NCBI GenBank assembly: GCA_949293555.1
Contig: CASFDV010000001.1
Span: 174,605-238,604, forward strand
DNA: 64,000 nucleotides
Source: an uncultured Bacillota bacterium
GTDB taxonomy: Bacteria; Bacillota_I; Bacilli_A; RFN20; CAG-826
Reading direction: 5' to 3'
In this document: in pieces, positions 14,386-20,736 of the stretch
Layout: the number at the start of each line of letters is the position of its first letter
Position numbering within the stretch: position 1 is the stretch's first letter
Program-made: the position numbers and the translations under genes
Notes under the pieces: generated by a model
Told to the model about the DNA's origin: nothing
Database searches by the model: none
Seen by the model: the letters and a program-made list of their open reading frames with translations, nothing else

Positions 14386-15909
14386 TCAGAAAGCGGGCCG
14401 GTATCCAATCGAGACGACGGCAAGGGGATTAGAGGGAAGCAAGGCGTCCATGGTGGCGGAGTGGACCGAAAGGCTCGCCGCGGAAAGAAGGAAGCCGAGG
14501 AGGGGGTCGGGAATGAGGAAAGGGACCACGAGCGAGGCGAGATAAAGGACGACGAACCCCCCGCGGAGGAGGAAGAGCCGCTCGTTCCAGGCGAGGACTG
14601 CCTGGCCCAAGGCATAGCCAAGCCCGCAAAGCGAGGCCATCGCGATGCGAAGGGCCTGGTTTCCGCCGGGGTAGGAATTTTCGAAGAAGACAAAGTTGCA
14701 ATATAGTGCGAACAACCCAAGGAAAATGGCAATGCTAGGGGATTTCGATCCCCCGGATTCGACCCTCACTTTTAGGTCGATGAAATCAACCAACCAAATC
14801 AGCGCGAGGAACTCGAGGAAGAAAACGGCGAAGACAAAGGGCGTGGCGAGATCCCTCATCGGCTCCCATCCCTCCTCGACGGCAAGGGCGTAGAGGAATG
14901 CCACGAAGAGATAGGACATGGCGAAAAGCGCGAAGAGCGAGGCGAGCATCGTGGGCCGCAGGGGATTTCCTTTGCGGATGCCCGGGTAGAGGAGGGCAAG
15001 AGGCCACGAATGGAGGAAGAAAAGGCCGGCAAAGACATAAAGGAAGGCGATGAAATATGGCTCCGGGAGCGACATTTGGTAAAACACAATGGTTCCTGCT
15101 GCGCCAAAGACCAGGAACAAGGACCCGATCGCCCTGACGAGGAGGCGCCACGCCCATCCGCAGGGGTCCTTCTTTTCAAGGCGGAAAGGGACCCTGAACC
15201 GTTCGATAAGCCCATAGGCACGGATCAGGTCCAGGAAGAGGAATGACAAGGACAAGGGGATCCCGAAAGCAGGAAATAGGAAATAGCGAAAGCCTGCAGG
15301 CATTTTTGTAGAAAAACAGGAGAGGATTGCAGGGATAACCAGGATGAGCACGCAAAAGGAATAGCTGATGAGCCGCGCCCGGGAGAAAGCGGCCGACCTT
15401 TTGCGAGCAAAAAGGAGCAAAAGCCCGAGCAACGCGGCGGCAATGAGGACGAACGAGAAGGAAAGGGCGACACGGAGTATCCCTCCGGCAAGAGCGACCG
15501 TCAGGATCTCCGCCCCCTGCAGGGCAAGGAGAAGCGCGTCCATCCACCAAGGGGATGCTTGGTGCCTTTGCCCTTCCTCCTCGCTCCCGCCCTCCTTCCC
15601 CTTGACCAGGTAGACAAAGGCAAAGGCCCCGAAGGACAGGAAGGTCGCCATGAGCGCCATGCTGGATATCGCCGTGGACAAGATGTCAGCCCCGAAGAAA
15701 AAAGCCATCAGAAGAAGGCGGTTCAAGGAACACCCCTCGAAGTGGTTCGCGAGAAACCCCCAGCATGCTTGAAGCAAGAAGGTTGCGAAAAAGACCGCGA
15801 CCATCGCGTAGATGGGCCAAGTCAAAGGGTGGTCGACGAAATTCGAGGCGAGGAGAGGAAAAAGAAAAGCGAAAAGAAGCAGGAGGACTTTAAGAAATCC
15901 GTTCGACAA
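14386..15909 (-). CDS. Unrecognised polytopic membrane protein (507 aa)
   Basis: Very hydrophobic protein with about 12-14 predicted transmembrane segments, from LKVLLLLFAFLFPLLASNF through GGFVVLYLASLVVPFLI. Charged loops are short; the longest soluble part is KGKEGGSEEEGQRHQAS. No transporter or enzyme signature is visible, and I do not recognise the family. The first codon is probably TTG; no convincing Shine-Dalgarno site is present. It lies between the metal-ATPase terminator and the rplK promoter, in a place where Bacillus has nusG next to rplK, so it is part of an insertion. Codons look slightly richer in A/T than in the ribosomal genes. Confidence 0.7.
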   Translation of the reverse strand: MSNGFLKVLLLLFAFLFPLLASNFVDHPLTWPIYAMVAVFFATFLLQACWGFLANHFEGCSLNRLLLMAFFFGADILSTAISSMALMATFLSFGAFAFVYLVKGKEGGSEEEGQRHQASPWWMDALLLALQGAEILTVALAGGILRVALSFSFVLIAAALLGLLLLFARKRSAAFSRARLISYSFCVLILVIPAILSCFSTKMPAGFRYFLFPAFGIPLSLSFLFLDLIRAYGLIERFRVPFRLEKKDPCGWAWRLLVRAIGSLFLVFGAAGTIVFYQMSLPEPYFIAFLYVFAGLFFLHSWPLALLYPGIRKGNPLRPTMLASLFALFAMSYLFVAFLYALAVEEGWEPMRDLATPFVFAVFFLEFLALIWLVDFIDLKVRVESGGSKSPSIAIFLGLFALYCNFVFFENSYPGGNQALRIAMASLCGLGYALGQAVLAWNERLFLLRGGFVVLYLASLVVPFLIPDPLLGFLLSAASLSVHSATMDALLPSNPLAVVSIGYRPAF

Positions 15910-16038
15910 CGCTGTCCCAAGCCCTCCATCGCGCTTTCGAATCTTTTCATGCGGTCCATGCCCTCATGGTCATCGAACAAGGAGCCAAGTCAAGGAATAT
16001 CTCGAGACGAGAGGGCAGGCTAGGGTTTAGTTAAGAAA

Positions 16039-16065
16039 ATCCCGCCCCTAGGAAGGAAGCGGGAT
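16039..16065 (-). terminator. Terminator of the metal-resistance operon
   Basis: Minus-strand ATCCCGC / GCGGGAT stem (7 bp) with a 13-base loop, followed by TTTCTT, just after the stop of the P-type ATPase gene. Confidence 0.8.
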
Positions 16066-16088
16066 TGCATCGGAAGGCAAGAAGAGGC

Positions 16089-18224
16089 CTAGCCCCTCTT
16101 CCCCGACGTTCCAAAGGAAAGGGGGATCAAGGAAAGCCCAGCGGTCAGGATGGTCAATCCCGTGTCCCCGAACACCGCCGCCCAGAGAGGAAAGCCTGTC
16201 CCGAGGGCAAGGGAGGCGCACATGATGGCAAGCTTAAGGAGAAGCGTCAGGGCAAGGAGGAAGTAGGCCATCCCCCGCGTCTTCCGAGAGATCCGAAGGG
16301 CCGAGGCAAGGGAAGATGGATCGTCTTCCATGAGAAGGACGTCGGCGGATTCCATGGCAAGCCCGGACCCGAGACCTCCCATGGCGATGCCGCAGTCGGC
16401 GAGTGCGAGGGAGGCCGCGTCGTTGATCCCGTCCCCCAGGTATCCGAGGGTTTTCCCTTTGGGAAGGGATAGCTTCGCCTCGCGGAGGGCCTCCGCCTTT
16501 TCCTCGGGAAGGAGTCCGCCCATGACCTTCCCGATCCCGAGGTCATGCCCGGCCTTCTCGGCCATCTCGGGACGATCCCCCGTGAGAAGGAGGCTTCCGA
16601 TGTTCCGGGAAGAAAGCTCCTTGAAGAGCGGCTTGCTCCCGGCCTTATAGGCGTCCTGGAGGACCACGCATCCCCTGTATTGCCCGTCGACCGCAAGGTG
16701 GACGTTCGTCCCGGAGGAAATGTTCTCTGCGGAAATCACCTTCTTTTCGAGGAAAGAGGCTGTTCCTGCGTAGATATCCTTGCCGTCCATGGCCAGATGG
16801 ATGCCATTTCCAGGAATTTCCTCGTAGTTCCGGATTCTTTCAACGGAATTCGCGGGAAGGTACTCATGGAATGCCTTCGCGATCGGGTGCGAGGAACGGG
16901 ACTCGGCGATCGCAATCGTCCCCAGGAGCTCCTCCTCCGATATCCCGAGGGGCCTCGCTTCCGCGATGGAGAAGCGCCCCTCGGTGAGGGTCCCCGTCTT
17001 GTCCGTGGCAAGAAGCCCAAGCGAAGCGAGCGCGTCCACGTACTCCGTGCCTTTAAGGAGGACGCCGCCCTTCCCCATAGCCCCCACTCCGGAGAAGTAG
17101 CAAAGGGGCACCGCGAGGACGATCGCGCAGGGGCAGGAGATGACGAGGAGGGAGAGGGCGACCTGCCCCCAGCGGGCCCACACCATCGGGTCCCCCGCCC
17201 CAAGGGCGAGGGAGGGAACCACCGCGATCAGGATGGCGATCGCCATGACTAGGGGCGTGTACCACCTCGAGAAGCGGTCCACGAGCTTCTCGGTCCTCCC
17301 CTTCTCGCGCGTCGCCCCCTCGACAAGCTCAAGGATTCGGGCGCTCGTGGAGTCCCGGTAGTCCTTCCTCGCCTCGACCTCAAGAGTTCCAGTCTTCAGG
17401 ATCGCCGAGCTGACGACCTCGTCCCCCTCCTTCGCAAGGCGGGGGGCGAACTCCCCGGTGAGGCTCGAGAGGTCGATCTCTCCCTCGCCCTTGAGGACGA
17501 TCCCGTCCGCGGGGATGCTGTCGCCGAGCTTAACGAGGAAGCGGTCGCCCGAGCGAACCTCCTCCAAGGGGATGTCCCTCGTGCCGCTTTCCGTGATGAG
17601 ATGGGCTACCGCCTTCCTCATGCCGAGGGCCTTGAGGACCGCGTCATGGGACTTCCTCGTGGCAAGGTCGCCGAGGATCTCCCCCACCTGGTAGAGGATG
17701 ACGACGAGGACCGCGTCGAAGGCGGGATCGTAGTCCCCCGAGAGGAGGGGCAGGAGGAAGGCCCCGAGGGAGGCGGTGGACATAAGGAGGGCTTCCCCGA
17801 ATATGTCCTTGCCGCGGAGGATGCCCCGGATGGCCTTGTAGAGAAGGTCCGCCCCGGAGATGAGCCAGGCTCCCGCCATCATGGCCATGAAGGGCCAGGC
17901 CCCGTAGTTCTCCGCAGGGAGAAGGAAGAGGCCCAGGAGGGCGATGAGGAGCGAGAGGAGAGCCCTTGCTCCCGCGACAAGGAGCGGCATGTACTTTTCC
18001 CACGGCCTCGCCTTCTCCTCCATCTCATGGAGGCGGCAATCCGGCTCGGCCTCCCTCATGAAGGACTCCGCCTCCTCGCGGGTGAGCCCGGAGGAAATGA
18101 GGAGGGTGCCGCCAAGATAGTCGAGTCTCGCCTCCTCCACCCCGGGCGCGGAACGAAGGGCCTCCTCCGCCTTGAGGGCGCACTCCGCGCAGTCGAGCCC
18201 GCTCACGCGGTACGTCTTCTTCAT
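16089..18224 (-). CDS. zntA: Zn/Cd/Pb-exporting P1B-type ATPase
   Basis: 711-residue heavy-metal pump. An N-terminal HMA domain carries the metal site D-C-A-E-C (Cys12, Cys15). Eight membrane helices follow; the sixth contains Cys-Pro-Cys (364-366). The phosphorylation site is Asp408 in DKTGT, the ATP-binding SHP motif is SRSSHPIAKAF, and the hinge is GDGINDAASLALAD. In the last helices Lys (LLLKLA) and Asp (FGDTG) occupy the places that define the P1B-2 group, which exports Zn2+, Cd2+ and Pb2+ rather than copper. The gene overlaps the upstream repressor gene by four bases (ATGA), so the pump and its sensor form one operon under the dyad operators upstream. Confidence 0.93.
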   Translation of the reverse strand: MKKTYRVSGLDCAECALKAEEALRSAPGVEEARLDYLGGTLLISSGLTREEAESFMREAEPDCRLHEMEEKARPWEKYMPLLVAGARALLSLLIALLGLFLLPAENYGAWPFMAMMAGAWLISGADLLYKAIRGILRGKDIFGEALLMSTASLGAFLLPLLSGDYDPAFDAVLVVILYQVGEILGDLATRKSHDAVLKALGMRKAVAHLITESGTRDIPLEEVRSGDRFLVKLGDSIPADGIVLKGEGEIDLSSLTGEFAPRLAKEGDEVVSSAILKTGTLEVEARKDYRDSTSARILELVEGATREKGRTEKLVDRFSRWYTPLVMAIAILIAVVPSLALGAGDPMVWARWGQVALSLLVISCPCAIVLAVPLCYFSGVGAMGKGGVLLKGTEYVDALASLGLLATDKTGTLTEGRFSIAEARPLGISEEELLGTIAIAESRSSHPIAKAFHEYLPANSVERIRNYEEIPGNGIHLAMDGKDIYAGTASFLEKKVISAENISSGTNVHLAVDGQYRGCVVLQDAYKAGSKPLFKELSSRNIGSLLLTGDRPEMAEKAGHDLGIGKVMGGLLPEEKAEALREAKLSLPKGKTLGYLGDGINDAASLALADCGIAMGGLGSGLAMESADVLLMEDDPSSLASALRISRKTRGMAYFLLALTLLLKLAIMCASLALGTGFPLWAAVFGDTGLTILTAGLSLIPLSFGTSGKRG

Positions 18225-18523
18225 AGGCCCTCCTCCAGGACGTGCTCGTGGACGATGGAAAGAAGGGCGGTCACATGCTGGTCTGCCAGGAGGTAGTAGA
18301 CGTTCCTGCCCTCGCGCCTCGTCGTCACCAGGCGCGCCTTCTTCAGCACCATCAGCTGGTGGGACACGAGGGACTGGCTCGCCCCGACCTCGCGGACGAT
18401 CTCGGATACGTTCTTCTCCTCCCCCGAGATCGCATACAGGATCTTGAGCCTCGTGGAGTCGCTGGCGATGTTCAGGAGGTGCTCCATCCGGTCGATGATC
18501 TTGTCTTCAGGCACTCTAGACAT
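18221..18523 (-). CDS. ArsR/SmtB-family metal-sensing repressor (alpha-5 zinc site)
   Basis: 100-residue winged-helix repressor. The recognition helix is in SEIVREVGASQSLVSHQLMVL and the wing in RREGRNVYYLL. The last helix has Asp81, His83, His94 and Glu97, spaced exactly as in the alpha-5 site of cyanobacterial SmtB (D-x-H-x10-H-x2-E), which senses Zn2+. There is no N-terminal or alpha-3 Cys site as in CadC or ArsR. AAGGAG precedes the ATG. It is co-transcribed with the zinc/cadmium pump and should repress both until metal binds. Confidence 0.92.
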   Translation of the reverse strand: MSRVPEDKIIDRMEHLLNIASDSTRLKILYAISGEEKNVSEIVREVGASQSLVSHQLMVLKKARLVTTRREGRNVYYLLADQHVTALLSIVHEHVLEEGL

Positions 18524-18550
18524 ATGAATTCTCCTTCATGCTTCGCCCAT

Positions 18551-18596
18551 ATCATATGAGCGTATGTTCATGTGTCAAGCATGAATATATATTCAT
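18551..18596 (-). promoter_or_regulatory. Promoter with two dyad operators for the SmtB-type repressor
   Basis: Minus-strand TTGACA (18578-18573), 16-base spacer and TATGAT (18556-18551) form the most canonical promoter in the window. A perfect 16-bp palindrome ATGAATATATATTCAT (18581-18596) abuts the -35, and an imperfect copy of the same length (18556-18571, 12 of 16 positions symmetric) fills the spacer. ATGAA...TTCAT dyads are typical operators of the SmtB/CzrA group. Binding of two dimers here would block RNA polymerase directly. Confidence 0.85.
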
Positions 18597-18617
18597 AAGA
18601 CACGCGATGAAAAAAAA

Positions 18618-18633
18618 GCGGCCCGGAGGCCGC
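18618..18633 (-). terminator. Terminator of rpmG-secE-nusG
   Basis: Minus-strand GCGGCC / GGCCGC stem with a 4-base loop followed by eight T, 18 bases after the nusG stop. It isolates nusG from the metal operon that follows. Confidence 0.9.
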
Positions 18634-18650
18634 CTGGGGTTCGCTTCCCT

Positions 18651-19205
18651 CTAGAGGATGTCGATCTCGGAGAAGTCGAGGTCGACGGGAGTGACGCGCC
18701 CGAAGAAGAGCGTCTCGACGCGCACGATCCCGTTCTCGCGGTCGAGCTTCGTGATGGTGCCCTCGGTTCCCTCGAGGGCGCCCCCGATGATCTTGACCCG
18801 GAGCCCGACCTGGTAGCGGTCGTACATGCTCGCGTCGACGATGCCCATCCTCTTGAGGACGGGCTCGATCTGCTCCCTGGGGACGGGGGTGGGCTTCTGC
18901 CCGCCGCCGGAGGAGCCGGCGATGCCGGTGACCCCGGGGGTGTTCCGGACGATGAACCAGCTCTCGTCGGTCATGACCATCTCGATGAAGAGATAGCCGG
19001 GGTAAAGGTTCACCTTCTTGGTCTTCCCGGTCGGGATCCCGTCCTTGAGGACAGGGACCTCCTGCTCGCAGATGAGGATCCTCTGGATGAGGTCCTCCAT
19101 CTTCATGGAGACGCGCCTCTTCTCGAGGTTCTCCTTCGTCTTCGCCTCGTGCTGGGCGTAGGTGGTGACGACGTACCACTGCTTGTCGGCTAGCTGCTCA
19201 GGCAT
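18651..19205 (-). CDS. nusG: Transcription termination/antitermination factor NusG
   Basis: 184-residue NusG. The NGN domain runs from KQWYVVTTYAQHEAKTKENLEKR to YPGYLFIEMVMTDESWFIVRNTPGVTGIAG; the KOW domain is GLRVKIIGGALEGTEGTITKLDRENG. It binds RNA polymerase and links it to the ribosome or Rho. One base separates it from secE. In Bacillus the next gene is rplK; here a terminator follows and the next two loci are unrelated. Confidence 0.97.
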   Translation of the reverse strand: MPEQLADKQWYVVTTYAQHEAKTKENLEKRRVSMKMEDLIQRILICEQEVPVLKDGIPTGKTKKVNLYPGYLFIEMVMTDESWFIVRNTPGVTGIAGSSGGGQKPTPVPREQIEPVLKRMGIVDASMYDRYQVGLRVKIIGGALEGTEGTITKLDRENGIVRVETLFFGRVTPVDLDFSEIDIL

Positions 19206-19206
19206 C

Positions 19207-19404
19207 CTACATTCCTCCGAACGCGTCCTTCAGCTGCTGGATGATCGATCCGGCGGCGAGGTCCTCGAGGGCAAGGCAGATGGCGACGAAAAGGGCGACG
19301 CAGACGACGACGAGGATCGTCGCCCAGAGCTTCTCCCTGCTCGGCCAGCGGATGCGGCGCGCCTCGCGCGCCACCTCCTTCATGTACTTGATGGGTGGGG
19401 TCAT
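19207..19404 (-). CDS. secE: Preprotein translocase subunit SecE
   Basis: 65-residue single-span SecE with the amphipathic helix KYMKEVAREARRIRWPSREKL and one membrane segment (ATILVVVCVALFVAICLAL). It clamps SecY in the translocon. The short one-helix form is the usual one outside Proteobacteria. It lies between rpmG and nusG, as in Bacillus. Confidence 0.95.
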   Translation of the reverse strand: MTPPIKYMKEVAREARRIRWPSREKLWATILVVVCVALFVAICLALEDLAAGSIIQQLKDAFGGM

Positions 19405-19431
19405 ACGGACGAACTATACTCCTTCCCTTTC

Positions 19432-19578
19432 CTATTTGCTCTCCTTATGGAGAGTGTGGCGGTTGCACTTAGGGCAGAACTTCCGGATCTCGAGGCGGGA
19501 CTCGCTGTCCTTCCTCCTCGTCACCTGGTAGTTCCGGGAGAGGCACTCCTCGCAAATCAAAAACCTCTTCTCTCGCAT
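19432..19578 (-). CDS. rpmG: 50S ribosomal protein bL33, zinc-ribbon form
   Basis: 48-residue protein read from the sequence: it starts [20 protein letters not shown] and ends [11 protein letters not shown]. Cys9, Cys12, Cys35 and Cys38 form the C+ zinc ribbon. AGGAAAAGG precedes the ATG. It is the first gene of rpmG-secE-nusG and lies just downstream of a TTGCCT-N17-GATAAT promoter. Confidence 0.95.
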   Translation of the reverse strand: MREKRFLICEECLSRNYQVTRRKDSESRLEIRKFCPKCNRHTLHKESK

Positions 19579-19586
19579 CCTTTTCC

Positions 19587-19629
19587 TCCCCTAGGCGAGC
19601 GGATTATCCACGATAGGGTTCCCCTAGGC
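19587..19629. repeat. Pair of 10-bp direct repeats TCCCCTAGGC around the rpmG promoter
   Basis: Identical copies at 19587-19596 and 19620-19629, 33 bp apart (about three helical turns). One copy overlaps the -35 box and the other the ribosome binding site region of rpmG; each contains the palindrome CCTAGG. Could be an operator pair or chance. Confidence 0.45.
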
Positions 19630-19631
19630 AA
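19603..19631 (-). promoter_or_regulatory. Promoter of rpmG-secE-nusG
   Basis: Minus-strand TTGCCT (19631-19626), 17-base spacer, GATAAT (19608-19603). It sits within 10 bases of the last gene of the 12-kb operon, and no terminator lies between, so nusG may also receive read-through. Confidence 0.6.
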
Positions 19632-19638
19632 GGCTTTC

Positions 19639-20736
19639 CTACAAGACAGGCTCGTAGACCGCGTAAAGGTCGAGGTCGTCCATCACCGGGGTGAGGGAGG
19701 TGAAGTGTCCGGTGCTGGGGCCGATCTCCTCCTCGGTGTACCAGCCGAGGAACTCATGGCCGTCGAGGACGCATTCCGGGATCTCGCCCGGGAAATAGCT
19801 CCCGTGCACCACCTCGAAGGAGGTGGGGCGGGCGGGATCGACGAACGTCCCCTCCCCCGGATGGAAGGTGACCACGTGGCGCCGTCCCTCTATATCCCCC
19901 GCGGAAGTGCCCTCGAGCACCATCTGGAGCACCCATCCGGCCTCGGTCTTCAGGTAGATCGCGCCGCTGGAGGTGTTGAGGTGGAAGTCCCCGACCCTGC
20001 CGGAGGAGGGAAGGGGGTCGCCGTTGGAGACGTGCCACTCCGTCGCGTGGGGCACGGGGAAGGTGAGGCGCTGGCTGAAGCCGGAGTCGAAGGTGATGAG
20101 GAGGACGTAGTTCTCCCCGTCCTCGTCGACGCCGAGCTCGATGTTCTGGATGCCCTCGCCGCGGATGCTTTCCATCGAGAGGGAGACGCGCTGCTCGCTG
20201 CCGTCAGACATCGCGAACACGAGGACGAGGTTCCCCTCCTCCATGAGGGAGGTCACGCTTTCGATCCCGACGCCGGACTCCCCCTTGGGAATCCCGAAGC
20301 TCGTCGTCGGCATGTCCGGGTCGGTGTAGAAGATCTCGACCGTGGTGAGCCCCGTCTCGGGGTCCCTGGCCACGTCCACGTGGTCGATCCCGACCCCGTC
20401 CTTCCCCTGGACGATGGGGACGTCGATCGTCACCGGGAGGCGCGAGGGATCGTCATAGGTGATGGTCACCCGGAGGAGGTTGCTCTCCGCGTTCAGGGCG
20501 GTCTCGATGTTGGCGATCCCGACCCCGTCCTCGCCCTTGGGGAGGGTGATCGAAAGGGGCGGGACGTTCTTGTCGTCGAAGGTCACCTCGAGGACGGTCT
20601 CCCCGTTCTCGTTCACGGAGGTCCCCATGCTCTGGATGAGATAGCCCTCGCTTCCGAGGTTCAGGAAGCCGCAGGAGCTGAGGGGCAAGGCCCCGAGGAG
20701 GGCGAGGAGCGCCCCCAGCACGATGTTCTTCTTCAT
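19639..20736 (-). CDS. Surface lipoprotein with four GVGI-type repeats and a Flg_new/InlB B-type repeat
   Basis: 365-residue predicted lipoprotein: signal peptide with lipobox LSSC (Cys22 would be lipidated). Residues ~65-230 hold four tandem units of about 40-47 residues, each opening with KGEDGVGI, GKDGVGI, GESGVGI or IRGEGI and continuing with two beta strands. A middle part (GRVGDFHLNTSSGAIYLKTEAGW) resembles GDxYxNTxTGxVY surface modules. The C-terminus (HVVTFHPGEGTFVDP to DLDLYAVYE) is one Listeria-Bacteroides (Flg_new/InlB B) repeat, a small beta-grasp fold common on Firmicute surface proteins. It is the last gene of the 12-kb operon and overlaps the previous gene by four bases. A role in binding or anchoring outside the membrane is inferred. 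Confidence 0.8.
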   Translation of the reverse strand: MKKNIVLGALLALLGALPLSSCGFLNLGSEGYLIQSMGTSVNENGETVLEVTFDDKNVPPLSITLPKGEDGVGIANIETALNAESNLLRVTITYDDPSRLPVTIDVPIVQGKDGVGIDHVDVARDPETGLTTVEIFYTDPDMPTTSFGIPKGESGVGIESVTSLMEEGNLVLVFAMSDGSEQRVSLSMESIRGEGIQNIELGVDEDGENYVLLITFDSGFSQRLTFPVPHATEWHVSNGDPLPSSGRVGDFHLNTSSGAIYLKTEAGWVLQMVLEGTSAGDIEGRRHVVTFHPGEGTFVDPARPTSFEVVHGSYFPGEIPECVLDGHEFLGWYTEEEIGPSTGHFTSLTPVMDDLDLYAVYEPVL

